Below are positions 17,480 to 27,413 of a stretch of DNA of 64,000 nucleotides, one piece after another. The first letter of the stretch is position 1; every line of letters begins with the position of its first letter. The stretch is from Atopococcus tabaci DSM 17538. GTDB taxonomy: Bacteria; Bacillota; Bacilli; Lactobacillales; Carnobacteriaceae_A. The position numbers were made by a program, and so were the translations under genes. The notes beneath the pieces were generated by a model that saw nothing but the letters and a program-made list of their open reading frames with translations, did no database searches and had not been told where the DNA came from. The stretch covers positions 1 through 64,000 of the forward strand of contig NZ_AUCD01000004.1 in NCBI RefSeq assembly GCF_000429585.1. The letters run 5' to 3'.

Positions 17480-17900
17480 TCGATTCACCACTTTCTTCGC
17501 GTTTTACTACCTTCGTTTTCATAGGCAGCTTGTGGGAAGCCAAACGCAATGCTTCACGGGCAACTTCTTCTGGGACGCCGCCAACTTCAAACATGATTTT
17601 ACCACGTTTGACTGGGGATACCCATCCTTCAGGTGACCCTTTCCCGGAACCCATACGGACACCGATTGCTTTGGCTGTCACCGATTTGTGAGGGAAAATT
17701 TTGATCCATACTTTCCCGCCACGTTTCATATAACGGTTCATTGCGATACGGGCTGATTCGATTTGACGGTTGGTCACCCAGTGGGATTCAACAGCTTGCA
17801 AACCATATTGACCGTAAGCTAGTTCTTTTCCGCCTTTCGCTTCGCCTCTCATTTTTCCACGGAACTCACGACGGAATTTTACACGTTTAGGTACTAACAT
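17469..17900 (-). CDS. rplP: 50S ribosomal protein L16
   Basis: A 143-residue L16 that helps position A-site tRNA. It starts [15 protein letters not shown] and contains ITNRQIE-like [33 protein letters not shown]-type [17 protein letters not shown] and [19 protein letters not shown]. It has normal length. It lies 2 bases after rpsC and overlaps rpmC by 11 bases, typical tight S10-operon packing. Confidence 0.98.
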   Translation of the reverse strand: MLVPKRVKFRREFRGKMRGEAKGGKELAYGQYGLQAVESHWVTNRQIESARIAMNRYMKRGGKVWIKIFPHKSVTAKAIGVRMGSGKGSPEGWVSPVKRGKIMFEVGGVPEEVAREALRLASHKLPMKTKVVKREESGESNEG

Positions 17901-17902
17901 GT

Positions 17903-18556
17903 TTATTTCCCTCCTTTCTCATCATTTCTTCCAGGCAATACTTCGCCTTTGTAGATCCAAACTTTGACACCGATTTTTCCGTAAGTGGTGTCTGCTTCTT
18001 CGTTTGCAAAGTCGATGTCTGCACGCAATGTGTGCAATGGAACAGTTCCTTCTGCGAAGCTTTCGCTACGAGCGATGTCTGCTCCGTTCAAACGACCGGA
18101 AACCTGTGTACGGATACCTTTAGCGCCTGAACGCATAGCACGTTGGATAGCTTGTTTTTGTGCACGACGGAAAGATACGCGGTTTTCCAACTGCTCCGCA
18201 ATGCTGCGAGCTACCAAAGTAGCATCCATGTCAGGTCTTTTGATTTCAACGATGTTCACGTGAACACGTTTGCCTGTCAAGTTGTTCAATTGACGACGCA
18301 ATGCGTCTACTTCAGAACCGCCTTTACCAATGACCATACCTGGTTTAGCTGTATGGATAGAAACGTTGATGCGGTTAGCTGCACGTTCGATTTCCACGCG
18401 AGAAACAGAAGCTTCTTTCAATTTCTCATCGATATAGTTACGAACTGCCAAGTCTTCGTGTAAGTTTTCAGCAAAATCTTTTTCAGCGTACCATTTAGCG
18501 TCCCAGTCGTGGATGACGCCGACACGCATACCATGAGGATTTACTTTTTGTCCCAC
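17903..18556 (-). CDS. rpsC: 30S ribosomal protein S3
   Basis: A 217-residue S3 at the mRNA entry channel, with a helicase role together with S4 and S5. It begins [19 protein letters not shown]. The KH domain ([18 protein letters not shown]) falls at about residues 80-97, and the C-terminal domain includes [13 protein letters not shown] and [16 protein letters not shown]. It is 3 bases downstream of rplV. Confidence 0.98.
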   Translation of the reverse strand: MGQKVNPHGMRVGVIHDWDAKWYAEKDFAENLHEDLAVRNYIDEKLKEASVSRVEIERAANRINVSIHTAKPGMVIGKGGSEVDALRRQLNNLTGKRVHVNIVEIKRPDMDATLVARSIAEQLENRVSFRRAQKQAIQRAMRSGAKGIRTQVSGRLNGADIARSESFAEGTVPLHTLRADIDFANEEADTTYGKIGVKVWIYKGEVLPGRNDEKGGK

Positions 18557-18559
18557 AGA

Positions 18560-18916
18560 TTACCCCTCCTTCTTCTCAGATACCACTACTGTGATGTGGC
18601 TTGTGCGTTTGTTGATTGGTGAAGCTGCGCCTTTTGCGCGTGGACGAAACCGTTTCAAGGTAGGTCCTTCATCGACAAAAGCTTCGCTTACTACCAAGTC
18701 TTCTACGTCCATATCGTAATTGTGTTCAGCATTTGCGATAGCTGACATAAGCACTTTTTCAATCGGCTCAGAAGCGCCTTGTGTTGAAAAACGCAAAATG
18801 GAAATAGCTTCGCCTACGCTTTTTCCTCTGATCAAGTCAATGACCAAGCGAGCTTTGCGTGGAGCGACGCGAACCATTTTAGCAGTTGCTTTTGCTGCTG
18901 TAATTTGTTCTGCCAT
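18560..18916 (-). CDS. rplV: 50S ribosomal protein L22
   Basis: A 118-residue L22 whose long beta hairpin lines the exit tunnel (residues ~80-100, [19 protein letters not shown]). Other typical segments are [18 protein letters not shown] and [13 protein letters not shown]. Insertions or deletions in the hairpin cause macrolide resistance in related species. The loop here looks ordinary. GAGGGGAGG precedes the ATG. It lies 20 bases after rpsS and 3 bases before rpsC. Confidence 0.98.
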   Translation of the reverse strand: MAEQITAAKATAKMVRVAPRKARLVIDLIRGKSVGEAISILRFSTQGASEPIEKVLMSAIANAEHNYDMDVEDLVVSEAFVDEGPTLKRFRPRAKGAASPINKRTSHITVVVSEKKEG

Positions 18917-18936
18917 GAGTGTATCCTCCCCTCAAA

Positions 18937-19218
18937 TCAGCGTTTAGCTGTTCTTCTATCGTCCTTAGAATGTCCTCGGTAAGTTCTTGTTGGTACGAAT
19001 TCACCAAGCTTGTGTCCTACCATGTCTTCTTGCACGAATACTGGAACGTGTCTACGTCCATCGTATACTGCAATGGTGTGTCCTACAAAGTTAGGGAAGA
19101 TTGTGGAACGACGAGACCATGTTTTGATGACAGTCTTTTTGTCACTTTCTTCCATTGCTTGTACTTTTTTCATTAGGTGTTCATCGACGAAAGGTCCTTT
19201 TTTCAAGCTACGGCCCAT
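18937..19218 (-). CDS. rpsS: 30S ribosomal protein S19
   Basis: A 93-residue S19 of the subunit head, forming a complex with S13. It begins [18 protein letters not shown] and contains [20 protein letters not shown] and [18 protein letters not shown]. An open frame extends 6 codons upstream, but GGAGGTTTATCC sits right before the ATG at 19218, giving the family start. An 88-base gap with a hairpin separates it from rplB. Confidence 0.98.
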   Translation of the reverse strand: MGRSLKKGPFVDEHLMKKVQAMEESDKKTVIKTWSRRSTIFPNFVGHTIAVYDGRRHVPVFVQEDMVGHKLGEFVPTRTYRGHSKDDRRTAKR

Positions 19219-19280
19219 GGATAAACCTCCTTCCAAAATTTAGGCGATGCCTATATCGAAAAATGTTTTAAGAGAAAGCT

Positions 19281-19303
19281 CAGCTGGCTCATTATGCCAG
19301 CTG
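19281..19303. repeat. Intercistronic hairpin between rplB and rpsS
   Basis: CAGCTGGC (19281-19288) and GCCAGCTG (19296-19303) form a perfect 8-bp stem with a 7-base loop, directly behind the rplB stop codon. No T-tract follows in the direction of transcription, so it is more likely an mRNA-processing or stability element than a terminator. Confidence 0.6.
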
Positions 19304-19307
19304 GCGA

Positions 19308-20141
19308 TTATTTTTTCTTGCGGCGGCGTACGATCATCTTGTTTGAAGCTTTTTTCTTGTTGCGTGTCTTCAAGCCAAGTGTCGGTTTGCCCCAAGGTGT
19401 AACTGGGCTTGGACGACCGATTGGAGCGCGTCCTTCACCACCACCGTGTGGGTGATCGTTCGGGTTCATTACGGAACCACGTACAGCTGGACGTTTACCT
19501 TTCCAACGGCTGCGGCCTGCTTTACCGACGTTGATCAATTCGTGTTGTTCGTTACCAACAGAACCGACTGTCGCACGGCAAGTAGCCAAGATCAAACGGT
19601 CTTCCCCAGATGCTAGACGAATAAGAACGTATTTTCCTTCTTTCGCTAGAACTTGAGCAGATGTACCTGCGGAACGAACCAATTGTCCGCCTTTACCAGG
19701 TTTCATCTCAATGTTGTGGACTACTGTACCCACTGGAATGTTTGCTAGTGGAAGTGCGTTACCGACTTTGATGTCAGCGTCTTCCCCAGACATGATTTCT
19801 TGTCCAACTTGGATTCCTTTAGGAGCAAGAATGTAGCTTTTCACACCATCTTCATAGTGAACCAAGCTGATGTTCGCTGAGCGGTTTGGATCGTATTCGA
19901 TCGTTTTGATAACGCCTCGTACGCCGTCTTTGTTACGTTTGAAGTCAATGACGCGATACTGACGTTTGTGGCCTCCGCCTTGGTGACGGACAGTGATACG
20001 GCCTGTGTTGTTACGGCCGGAACCTCTACGTTTTGGCTGCAACAAAGACTTTTCAGGAGTTGTAGTAGTGATTTCAGAGAAATCAGAACCAGTCATGTTA
20101 CGGCGTCCGTTAGTGGTTGGTTTGTATGTTTTAATCGCCAC
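19308..20141 (-). CDS. rplB: 50S ribosomal protein L2
   Basis: A 277-residue L2, a primary 23S rRNA-binding protein needed for subunit joining and peptidyl transferase activity. The active-centre histidine region is [19 protein letters not shown]. Other blocks are [18 protein letters not shown] and the basic tail [16 protein letters not shown]. It has family length and lies between rplW and rpsS. Confidence 0.99.
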   Translation of the reverse strand: MAIKTYKPTTNGRRNMTGSDFSEITTTTPEKSLLQPKRRGSGRNNTGRITVRHQGGGHKRQYRVIDFKRNKDGVRGVIKTIEYDPNRSANISLVHYEDGVKSYILAPKGIQVGQEIMSGEDADIKVGNALPLANIPVGTVVHNIEMKPGKGGQLVRSAGTSAQVLAKEGKYVLIRLASGEDRLILATCRATVGSVGNEQHELINVGKAGRSRWKGKRPAVRGSVMNPNDHPHGGGEGRAPIGRPSPVTPWGKPTLGLKTRNKKKASNKMIVRRRKKK

Positions 20142-20190
20142 GTCTGTTCCCTCCTTGTATAGTGATTTCAGATCCGAGATCTGAAGTTAC

Positions 20191-20478
20191 TTATTCGTTT
20201 TCGAATAGTTGAATTTCGTTTGAATCTTGTGTCAACTTCACGATAGCTTTACGACGTTTTTTCGTATAGCCTTGGTATCTTCCCATGCGTTTCAATTTGC
20301 GAGGAGTATTCATGATGTTAACTTTGTCGACTTTTACGTCGAATATAGACTCAACTGCTTGTTTTACTTGCGTTTTGTTAGCGCGCACGTCCACTTCGAA
20401 AGTATATTTCTTATCGTCCATGGCATACATGGAAGCTTCTGTGATGATCGGGCGCTTGATAACGTCTCGTGCATCCAT
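20191..20478 (-). CDS. rplW: 50S ribosomal protein L23
   Basis: A 95-residue L23 at the tunnel exit, the main docking site for trigger factor and the signal recognition particle. Typical residues are [23 protein letters not shown]-like segments near the start and [18 protein letters not shown] near the end. The ATG overlaps the last base of rplD, indicating coupled translation. Confidence 0.98.
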   Translation of the reverse strand: MDARDVIKRPIITEASMYAMDDKKYTFEVDVRANKTQVKQAVESIFDVKVDKVNIMNTPRKLKRMGRYQGYTKKRRKAIVKLTQDSNEIQLFENE

Positions 20479-21101
20479 TATTGAAGAGCCTCCTCTACCT
20501 GGGTCAGAGCAGATTGCGTCAAAATCAATTTCTCGTGAGCAACTACATCCAACACGTTAACGTTATTAGGAGCGACTACTTTCACCCCTGGAAGGTTACG
20601 TGCGGACAATGCTGCGAATTGGTTTTCGTTTTCAACGACAACCAATGCTTTTTTAGCCACGTTCAGATTTTGAAGAACTTGTCTGAATTCTTTTGTTTTT
20701 GGTTGGTCAAAGTTCAATGCGTCTACTACGATCAAATCTTCGCTTGCCACTTTAGCGGAAAGGACAGATTTAATTGCCAGACGACGAACTTTCTTAGGCA
20801 ATTTGTAGCTGTAAGAACGAGGTGTTGGGCCAAATACCACACCGCCTCCACGCCATTGTGGTGAACGGATGGATCCTTGACGCGCACGTCCTGTTCCTTT
20901 TTGACGCCATGGTTTGCGTCCGCCTCCGCGTACAGCGCTGCGGTTTTTTACGGCGTGAGTTCCTTGTCTCAAGGATGCTTGCTGCATTGTGATTGCGTCA
21001 AACACAACACTTTCATTCGGTTCGATACCGAAAATGGAGTCGTTCAATGTGACTTCACCATTTTGAGTACCGTCTTGTTTAAACAAAGTTACGTTTGGCA
21101 T
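20478..21101 (-). CDS. rplD: 50S ribosomal protein L4
   Basis: A 207-residue L4 with a globular domain on the subunit surface and an extended tunnel loop (residues ~45-95: [37 protein letters not shown]). In E. coli L4 represses the S10 operon through its leader. A similar role cannot be read from this sequence, although the S10 leader here is long and structured. It lies between rplC (24-base gap) and rplW (1-base overlap). Confidence 0.98.
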   Translation of the reverse strand: MPNVTLFKQDGTQNGEVTLNDSIFGIEPNESVVFDAITMQQASLRQGTHAVKNRSAVRGGGRKPWRQKGTGRARQGSIRSPQWRGGGVVFGPTPRSYSYKLPKKVRRLAIKSVLSAKVASEDLIVVDALNFDQPKTKEFRQVLQNLNVAKKALVVVENENQFAALSARNLPGVKVVAPNNVNVLDVVAHEKLILTQSALTQVEEALQ

Positions 21102-21125
21102 TCTATTGCTCCTCCTTTCTTACGA

Positions 21126-21764
21126 TTACTTGTTAGCAGATTTCACTGCAGATTTGATTTCAACAAAGGATTTTTTCGCACCAGGTACGTTTCCTTTGAT
21201 GAGGATGACATTGCGTTCCACATCTACGCGAACAACTTCAAGGTTTTGAATTGTCACGCGGTCGTTACCCATACGTCCAGCCAATTTTTTACCTTTAAAT
21301 ACACGAGATGGATCAGATGCTCCACCCATGGATCCTGGACGACGGTGGTAACGAGAACCGTGAGTTTCTGGTCCGCGGCCTTGTCCGTGACGTTTGATAA
21401 CGCCTTGGAAACCGTGTCCTTTAGATGTACCAGTGACATCAACGATGTCTCCAGCTTCGAACAAGTCTACTTTGATCTCTTGTCCTACTTCGTAATCTCC
21501 CAGCTCTACATCGTTGATTTCTCGAATGAAGCGCTTAGGAGTTGTTCCTGCTTTTTTTGCATGACCTTTAGCGGGTTGGTTAGACAAAATGTCGCGTTTG
21601 TCTTGGAAACCAAGTTGAACAGCTTCGTAGCCATCGTTTTCCATTGTTTTCAACTGAAGCACAACGTTTGGTTCTGCTTCAATAACAGTTACTGGAATCA
21701 ATTCGCCGTTTTCGCTGAAGACTTGAGTCATTCCCACTTTTCTTCCTAAGATTCCTTTGGTCAT
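21126..21764 (-). CDS. rplC: 50S ribosomal protein L3
   Basis: A 212-residue L3, an assembly initiator that approaches the peptidyl transferase centre. It begins [16 protein letters not shown]. The characteristic central loop [21 protein letters not shown] and [21 protein letters not shown] follow. It is 44 bases after rpsJ. The full-length reading frame has no anomalies. Confidence 0.98.
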   Translation of the reverse strand: MTKGILGRKVGMTQVFSENGELIPVTVIEAEPNVVLQLKTMENDGYEAVQLGFQDKRDILSNQPAKGHAKKAGTTPKRFIREINDVELGDYEVGQEIKVDLFEAGDIVDVTGTSKGHGFQGVIKRHGQGRGPETHGSRYHRRPGSMGGASDPSRVFKGKKLAGRMGNDRVTIQNLEVVRVDVERNVILIKGNVPGAKKSFVEIKSAVKSANK

Positions 21765-21808
21765 GGTTACACCTCCATTATGTTTGTATGTTTATATGTT
21801 AGTTTTGA

Positions 21809-22117
21809 TTAAAGTTTGATTTCGATGTCTACACCGCTTGGCAAGTCAAGCTTAGTCAACGCGTCGACAGTTTTTGGTGTCGGGTTGACAATGTCTACCA
21901 AACGTTTGTGTGTACGCATTTCGAATTGTTCACGCGAGTCTTTGTGTTTGTGCGGTGAACGGATAACAGTGAACAAAGAGCGTTCTGTCGGCAATGGAAT
22001 CGGACCGGATACAGTTGCACCAGTTCTTTTTGCAGTTTCCACGATTTTTTCAGCCGATTGATCCAACACACGATGTTCATATGCTTTCAAACGAATACGA
22101 ATTTTCTGTTTTGCCAT
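21809..22117 (-). CDS. rpsJ: 30S ribosomal protein S10
   Basis: A 102-residue S10 of the small-subunit head, also the NusE partner of NusB in antitermination. It begins [19 protein letters not shown] and contains [20 protein letters not shown] and the C-terminal [13 protein letters not shown]. The frame is open for 32 more codons upstream, but AAGGAGGGAATAAA places the start at 22117. It is the first gene of the S10-spc-alpha block, behind its own promoter and leader. Confidence 0.98.
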   Translation of the reverse strand: MAKQKIRIRLKAYEHRVLDQSAEKIVETAKRTGATVSGPIPLPTERSLFTVIRSPHKHKDSREQFEMRTHKRLVDIVNPTPKTVDALTKLDLPSGVDIEIKL

Positions 22118-22302
22118 TTTATTCCCTCCTTCGCCTATTTTAAGAAATGAGACAATTGCTCCACGAAAATTTCCAACACATCGTCCGTGGCAAAGCGTCC
22201 GGGTGTGTCGCAACCTCTCGCTTCATCGCCATGGTCATTGAGGTGACCCTGCCTGTGTTGCGTTCTTTCATCGTAGGAAAATCCTCTCAGAATTCAACAC
22301 CT
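22118..22302 (-). promoter_or_regulatory. Structured S10-operon leader
   Basis: The roughly 185-base transcribed leader contains several complementary segments: CGCAAC/GTTGCG arms at 22257-22262 and 22209-22214 enclosing GGTCA/TGACC (22244-22248 and 22233-22237), then CCACG/CGTGG (22186-22190 and 22161-22165). This could be a regulatory leader for the whole ribosomal block. No T-tract follows, so translational rather than terminator control would be expected. The ligand is not known. Confidence 0.5.
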
Positions 22303-22307
22303 TAACT

Positions 22308-22336
22308 AGTATATAGATACTGCCTTCGAATTTCAA
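22308..22336 (-). promoter_or_regulatory. Sigma-A promoter of the S10-spc operon
   Basis: Minus-strand TTGAAA (22331-22336) and TATACT (22308-22313) with a 17-base spacer, placed between the tuf terminator and rpsJ. It is the only strong promoter seen before the rpsJ to secY-adk run. Confidence 0.8.
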
Positions 22337-22406
22337 GTGTTTTATCGTTATTTTTTAAAAAATGAAATGAATATCTTTTTTTCTGCTGGCATCCAACACA
22401 AAAAGA

Positions 22407-22439
22407 AAACTGTCCGGAAAGGGTACTTCCGGACAGTTT
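22407..22439 (-). terminator. Terminator after tuf
   Basis: AAACTGTCCGGAA and TTCCGGACAGTTT form a 13-bp stem with a short loop. On the minus strand it is followed by TCTTTTTG. It lies 32 bases after the tuf stop and separates the str genes from the S10 operon. Confidence 0.9.
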
Positions 22440-22470
22440 GTTATCAGTTTAACTCACTTGAAAAAGCGAA

Positions 22471-23655
22471 TTATTGAACGACTTTAGATACAACACCAGC
22501 GCCGACTGTACGTCCGCCTTCACGGATAGTGAATTTAGTTCCTTCGTCAATAGCGATTGGAGCGATCAATTCAACAGTCATAGCAACGTTGTCACCAGGC
22601 ATGACCATTTCAGTTCCTTCTGGCAAGTCAATTACACCAGTTACGTCAGTTGTACGGAAGTAGAACTGAGGACGGTAGTTAGAGAAGAATGGAGTGTGAC
22701 GCCCACCCTCTTCTTTAGTCAAGATATAAACTTCTGCTTCGAATTTAGTGTGAGGTGTGATTGAACCTGGTTGAGCCAAAACTTGACCACGTTCTACATC
22801 GTCACGGGACATACCACGTAGCAATGCACCGATGTTGTCTCCCGCTTCAGCGTAGTCCAACAATTTACGGAACATCTCAACACCTGTAACAGTAGTTTTA
22901 ACAGTGTCTTTCAAACCGATAACTTCAACTTCGTCACCGACTTTAACTTGTCCAGCTTCAACACGGCCTGTAGCAACAGTACCACGACCAGTGATAGAGA
23001 ATACGTCCTCAACTGGCATCATGAATGGTTTGTCAGTGTCACGTTGTGGAGTTGGGATGTACTCGTCTACAGCTGCCATCAATTCTTCGATTTTAGCTTC
23101 GTGTTCTGCGTCGCCTTCCAAAGCTTTCAAAGCGGAACCAGCGATTACAGGAACGTCGTCTCCTGGGAATTCGTATTCTGTCAACAAGTCACGAACTTCC
23201 AATTCAACCAATTCAAGCAATTCTTCGTCGTCAACCATGTCAACTTTGTTCAAGAAGACTACGAAAGCTGGAACTCCAACCTGACGAGAAAGCAAGATGT
23301 GCTCACGAGTTTGTGGCATTGGGCCGTCAGCAGCAGAAACTACCAAGATAGCTCCGTCCATTTGAGCAGCACCAGTGATCATGTTTTTAATGTAGTCCGC
23401 GTGTCCTGGGCAGTCAACGTGTGCGTAGTGACGGTTTTCTGTTTCGTACTCTACGTGAGAAGTGGAGATAGTGATTCCACGTTCGCGCTCTTCAGGAGCT
23501 CCGTCGATGCTGTCGTATCCGCGGTCTTCTGCCAAGCCTTTTTTAGACAACACGTGAGTGATTGCAGCTGTCAATGTTGTTTTACCATGGTCAACGTGTC
23601 CCAAAGTACCAATGTTAACGTGTGGTTTGGAACGGTCAAATTTTTCTTTACCCAT
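22471..23655 (-). CDS. tuf: Translation elongation factor Tu
   Basis: A 394-residue GTPase that delivers aminoacyl-tRNA to the ribosome. The G1 motif is [10 protein letters not shown] (residues ~18-27), G3 is DCPGHADY and G4 NKVDMV. Domains II and III follow with [11 protein letters not shown] and the C-terminal [25 protein letters not shown] precedes the ATG. It has its own promoter after fusA and its own terminator, so it can be expressed above the level of the str operon. Confidence 0.99.
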   Translation of the reverse strand: MGKEKFDRSKPHVNIGTLGHVDHGKTTLTAAITHVLSKKGLAEDRGYDSIDGAPEERERGITISTSHVEYETENRHYAHVDCPGHADYIKNMITGAAQMDGAILVVSAADGPMPQTREHILLSRQVGVPAFVVFLNKVDMVDDEELLELVELEVRDLLTEYEFPGDDVPVIAGSALKALEGDAEHEAKIEELMAAVDEYIPTPQRDTDKPFMMPVEDVFSITGRGTVATGRVEAGQVKVGDEVEVIGLKDTVKTTVTGVEMFRKLLDYAEAGDNIGALLRGMSRDDVERGQVLAQPGSITPHTKFEAEVYILTKEEGGRHTPFFSNYRPQFYFRTTDVTGVIDLPEGTEMVMPGDNVAMTVELIAPIAIDEGTKFTIREGGRTVGAGVVSKVVQ

Positions 23656-23729
23656 TTTAAATGTTTCCTCCTCATATTTGAGTTAAATTTTTAATAGAAA
23701 TAAACATTCTATCCCTATCATATGATGAA

Positions 23730-23758
23730 ATTATACCGATTCTCTAAAAGAAAATCAA
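23730..23758 (-). promoter_or_regulatory. Sigma-A promoter of tuf
   Basis: Minus-strand TTGATT (23753-23758) and TATAAT (23730-23735) separated by 17 bases in the 196-base gap after fusA. A GTGAAGG/CCTTCAC hairpin (23799-23832) lies between the fusA stop and this promoter and may reduce readthrough, but only TTTT follows it at a distance. Confidence 0.8.
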
Positions 23759-23851
23759 TGTTTACATCAAAGTCTCACCATTAACTTAAAATCCTTCCGT
23801 GAAGGAGGTAGCTGTATCCGCCGCCCCTTCACTTCCGGCTTCGTTCGGTAA

Positions 23852-25939
23852 TTAAGCTTCTCCGCTACGACGTTTGATGATTTCTTCACCGATGCTCTTC
23901 GGTACTGGTTCGTAGTGGTCGAAGGTCATTGTGAAGGTACCGCGTCCTTGTGTAGCGGAACGCAATGTTGTTGCGTAACCGAACATTTCAGACAACGGAA
24001 CAAATCCTTTAACAATGTTCGTGTTTCCACGGACTTCTGTTCCTTCGATACTTCCGCGACGAGCAGAGATGTGGCCCATGATATCTCCGAGGTATTCTTC
24101 TGGAATTGTAACCTCTACAGCCATAACCGGCTCCAAGATAACTGGGTTAGCTTTTTTAGCAGCTTCTCTTACAGCAAGAGATGCAGCCACTTTAAATGCT
24201 GTCTCACTTGAGTCGACATCATGGTAAGAACCATCGTAAAGTTTCGCTTTAACGTCTACTACTGGGTAGCCGGCCAATACTCCGTTTTCCAACGCAGCTT
24301 CAAGACCTGCTGCAACAGCTGGGATGTATTCACGAGGAACAACCCCACCGACGATTGCGTCTTCAAATTCGAATCCGGCACCTTCTTCGTTTGGAGTGAA
24401 TTCCACCCAAACGTGTCCGTATTGTCCTTTACCACCAGACTGACGAACAAATTTACCTTCAGCCTGAACAGCTTTTGTGAAGGTTTCACGGTAGGATACT
24501 TGAGGAGCACCTACGCTCGCTTCCACTTTGAACTCACGTTTCAAACGGTCAACGATGATGTCCAAGTGCAACTCACCCATACCAGCGATGATTGTTTCGC
24601 CAGTTTCGTGGTCAGTTTCTGCACGGAAAGTCGGGTCTTCTTCAGAAAGTTTTTGCAAAGCAATACCCATTTTGTCTTGGTCTGCTTTGGATTTTGGCTC
24701 AATCGCAACTTGGATAACAGGTTCTGGGAACTCCATGGATTCCAAAATAACTGGGTTATCTGGATCGCTGAGTGTGTCACCTGTACCAGTGTCTTTCAAA
24801 CCAACTGCAGCAGCGATGTCTCCAGAGAATACTTCAGGAATCTCGCTACGAGAGTTCGCGTGCATCTGCAAGAGACGTCCGACACGTTCACGTTTGCCTT
24901 TTGAAGCGTTCAATACGTAAGAACCGGACTGAAGTGTTCCGGAGTATACGCGGAAGAATGTCAAACGACCAACGTAAGGGTCAGTCATAACTTTAAATGC
25001 CAATGCAGCAAACGGCTCGCTGTCATCTGCATGGTGCTCGATGATTTCTTCTGGGTTGTCTACGCTGTGTCCTTCGATAGCAGGAACGTCCAACGGAGAC
25101 GGCAAGTAATCAATAACTGCGTCAAGCAGCAATTGAACACCTTTGTTCTTGAAGGCAGAACCACAGAAGACTGGGAAGAATTCTACGTTTACTGTACCTT
25201 TACGGATAGCTGCTTTCAGCTGCTCTACAGTAATTTCTTCTCCTTCTAGGTATTGCATCATCAAGTCTTCGTCGAGCTCAGCCACAGCTTCCACCAAGTT
25301 GGTGTGCCACTCTTCAGCTGTCTCTTTGTAATCTTCAGGAATTTCGATTTCTTGGACGTCTGTGCCCAAGTCGTCTCCGTAATGGTAAGCTTTCATGGTA
25401 ACCAAGTCGATGATTCCGGAGAAGTCATCTTCTGCACCAATCGGCAATTGAACTGGATGAGCGTTTGCTTGTAGACGGTTTTTCAATGTACCGCTGGAGT
25501 ACAAGAAGTCCGCACCCAATTTGTCCATTTTGTTTACGAATACGATACGTGGAACACCGTAAGTCGTCGCTTGACGCCATACTGTTTCTGTTTGTGGCTC
25601 AACCCCTGATTGGGCGTCCAATACAGTTATAGCACCATCCAATACACGCAGGGAACGTTCTACTTCAACTGTGAAGTCTACGTGTCCAGGTGTATCGATG
25701 ATGTTTATACGGTGGTCGTTCCAAGATGCCGTTGTCGCAGCAGAAGTGATCGTGATTCCACGTTCTTGTTCCTGCTCCATCCAGTCCATTTGAGCGCCAC
25801 CCTCGTGAGTTTCGCCAATTTTATGGATACGGCCTGTGTAATAAAGGATACGCTCAGTCGTTGTGGTTTTACCAGCATCGATGTGCGCCATGATTCCGAT
25901 ATTACGTGTTCTTTCTAGAGGAAATTCTCTTTTGGCCAT
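23852..25939 (-). CDS. fusA: Translation elongation factor G
   Basis: A 695-residue translocation GTPase. The G1 motif is [13 protein letters not shown] (residues ~18-30), G3 is DTPGHVDFT and G4 [10 protein letters not shown]. Domains II to V follow, including the domain IV segment [14 protein letters not shown] and the C-terminal [15 protein letters not shown]. It is full length. GAGAGGGGTAAAC lies some distance before the ATG. It is in the str operon between rpsG and tuf, and an 18-bp perfect hairpin stands in the rpsG-fusA gap. Confidence 0.99.
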   Translation of the reverse strand: MAKREFPLERTRNIGIMAHIDAGKTTTTERILYYTGRIHKIGETHEGGAQMDWMEQEQERGITITSAATTASWNDHRINIIDTPGHVDFTVEVERSLRVLDGAITVLDAQSGVEPQTETVWRQATTYGVPRIVFVNKMDKLGADFLYSSGTLKNRLQANAHPVQLPIGAEDDFSGIIDLVTMKAYHYGDDLGTDVQEIEIPEDYKETAEEWHTNLVEAVAELDEDLMMQYLEGEEITVEQLKAAIRKGTVNVEFFPVFCGSAFKNKGVQLLLDAVIDYLPSPLDVPAIEGHSVDNPEEIIEHHADDSEPFAALAFKVMTDPYVGRLTFFRVYSGTLQSGSYVLNASKGKRERVGRLLQMHANSRSEIPEVFSGDIAAAVGLKDTGTGDTLSDPDNPVILESMEFPEPVIQVAIEPKSKADQDKMGIALQKLSEEDPTFRAETDHETGETIIAGMGELHLDIIVDRLKREFKVEASVGAPQVSYRETFTKAVQAEGKFVRQSGGKGQYGHVWVEFTPNEEGAGFEFEDAIVGGVVPREYIPAVAAGLEAALENGVLAGYPVVDVKAKLYDGSYHDVDSSETAFKVAASLAVREAAKKANPVILEPVMAVEVTIPEEYLGDIMGHISARRGSIEGTEVRGNTNIVKGFVPLSEMFGYATTLRSATQGRGTFTMTFDHYEPVPKSIGEEIIKRRSGEA

Positions 25940-25969
25940 CTGGTCTGTTTACCCCTCTCTTTTTCTGTC

Positions 25970-26018
25970 CATCTCCCAGTCAACAAACGCCTATCCGGCA
26001 TTTGTTGACTGGGAGATG
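25970..26018. repeat. 18-bp perfect inverted repeat between rpsG and fusA
   Basis: Arms 25970-25987 and 26001-26018 are perfectly complementary over 18 bases. GCC/GGC can extend the stem after one mismatch, leaving a 5-base loop. It begins 5 bases past the rpsG stop and ends 31 bases before the fusA start. No T-tract follows on either side, so it is not a plain terminator. Possible roles are mRNA processing, partial attenuation of fusA-tuf or a protein-binding site. Confidence 0.85.
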
Positions 26019-26022
26019 TATC

Positions 26023-26493
26023 TTACCAACGGTAGTGTGCGAAGGCACGGTTGGCTTCTGCCATACGGTGTACTTCTTCCCGTTTTCTTACGGCTGCGCC
26101 TGTGTTGTTGGCAGCATCCATAATTTCGTTTGCAAGACGTTGTTCCATGGTAGCTTCTCCGCGAAGACGCGCGTAGCTTACCAACCAACGAAGAGCAAGA
26201 GCTGTACGACGGTCAGGACGAACTTCAACTGGTACTTGGTAGTTCGAACCACCAACACGGCGGGCTTTTACTTCCAAAACCGGCATGATGTTTTTCATAG
26301 CTTGCTCGAAAACTTCCATAGGGTCGTTTCCTGTTTGTTCTTTGACTGTATCTAGTGCAGTGTATAAAATCGTAGCTGCTTTTCCACGTTTACCGTCAAC
26401 CATGATGCGGTTGATCAAACGAGTGACCAATTTAGAGTTGTAAATTGGATCTGGCAGCACGTCGCGTTTTGCGACAGGACCTTTACGTGGCAT
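26023..26493 (-). CDS. rpsG: 30S ribosomal protein S7
   Basis: A 156-residue S7, the primary organiser of the 3' major domain of 16S rRNA. It begins [16 protein letters not shown] and contains [33 protein letters not shown] and the C-terminal [13 protein letters not shown]. It has standard Gram-positive length. It lies between rpsL (54-base gap) and fusA in the str operon. Confidence 0.98.
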   Translation of the reverse strand: MPRKGPVAKRDVLPDPIYNSKLVTRLINRIMVDGKRGKAATILYTALDTVKEQTGNDPMEVFEQAMKNIMPVLEVKARRVGGSNYQVPVEVRPDRRTALALRWLVSYARLRGEATMEQRLANEIMDAANNTGAAVRKREEVHRMAEANRAFAHYRW

Positions 26494-26547
26494 CTAAAGT
26501 CCCCCTTTCAAATAATGTATTGGATTCTCTTCACTGAGGAAGATGGT

Positions 26548-26958
26548 TTATTTAGGTTTTTTAGTTCCGTATTTAGAACGACCTTGTTTACGGTCAGTAA
26601 CTCCAGCAGTATCCAAAGCACCACGAACGATGTGGTAACGAACACCCGGCAAGTCTTTTACACGTCCACCGCGAAGCAAGACAACGCTGTGTTCTTGCAA
26701 GTTGTGGCCTTCACCTGGGATGTACGCTGTCACTTCGATCATGTTGGACAAACGAACACGCGCATATTTACGCAAAGCTGAGTTAGGTTTTTTAGGAGTC
26801 ATTGTACCTACACGAGTACAAACACCGCGTTTTTGCGGAGAGTACACAGTAGTCATTCTGCTGCGTTGAGTGTTGTACATCTTGCTCAAAGCTGGAGACT
26901 CAGATTTTCCACTTTTAGTTTTACGAGGTTTACGAACCAATTGGTTAATTGTTGGCAT
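26548..26958 (-). CDS. rpsL: 30S ribosomal protein S12
   Basis: A 136-residue S12 at the decoding centre. The streptomycin-related lysines are in [15 protein letters not shown] (wild-type Lys) and [14 protein letters not shown]. The frame opens 14 codons earlier, but AGGAGGAAACAACAC places the start at 26958 giving [12 protein letters not shown]. It is the first gene of the str operon, with promoter at 27136-27164. Confidence 0.98.
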   Translation of the reverse strand: MPTINQLVRKPRKTKSGKSESPALSKMYNTQRSRMTTVYSPQKRGVCTRVGTMTPKKPNSALRKYARVRLSNMIEVTAYIPGEGHNLQEHSVVLLRGGRVKDLPGVRYHIVRGALDTAGVTDRKQGRSKYGTKKPK

Positions 26959-27413
26959 GTGTTGTTTCCTCCTCCCTTGACATTGTTTTTCTAAGTCCAC
27001 ACATCCAGGCGATTCTTATTTGGCAAAAAATTATTTGCCGCTATAAAAGCGACTGAAAGGTAGAGTTTAATGGCCTTTGCGCTACAGTCAGCATGACTGT
27101 TAACACAGGAATCTGAACACAAAAGCACCTTTAGCATAATATCATGAACCCCACGTCCTGTCAACAAGGCTTAGTATAAATTATTTCATTTCTTGTTGCA
27201 AAAAAAAACGATTACGGATTCACATGTAACGAGCGGCTGCCTCCAAAAATGAAGACCACATGGAGTATAAATCACATAGCAGGTCAATATCAAGTGTTTT
27301 TTGAAATCTTTTTTAAATTTAAAGCCCATTTTCTTCTGCAAGTTTCGTGGGATTTTGTCTTTTTTGCGCATCTTAATGAATGAGAATATTTTTTTGAATG
27401 GTGGTGTTGTTCA
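26959..27413. other. Gap between rpsL and the comC-like gene
   Basis: This 455-base stretch holds the str-operon promoter (27136-27164) and its leader of about 170 bases, in which AACAGTCA/TGACTGT (27081-27102) can form a hairpin. The remaining 250 bases up to the prepilin peptidase are AT-rich. They contain a 61-codon minus-strand frame without a good start and no confident plus-strand promoter. No gene is called. Confidence 0.6.
27136..27164 (-). promoter_or_regulatory. Sigma-A promoter of the str operon
   Basis: Minus-strand TTGACA (27159-27164) and TATTAT (27136-27141) with a 17-base spacer, close to consensus. It drives rpsL-rpsG-fusA. Confidence 0.88.

Noticed and set aside
23799-23832. 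GTGAAGG/CCTTCAC hairpin after fusA as a terminator
   Set aside because: No adjacent T-tract, so it is only mentioned with the tuf promoter.
27186-27371. 61-codon minus-strand frame upstream of rpsL
   Set aside because: It lies upstream of the str promoter, has no ribosome-binding site and shows low-complexity Lys/Phe content typical of AT-rich spacer.
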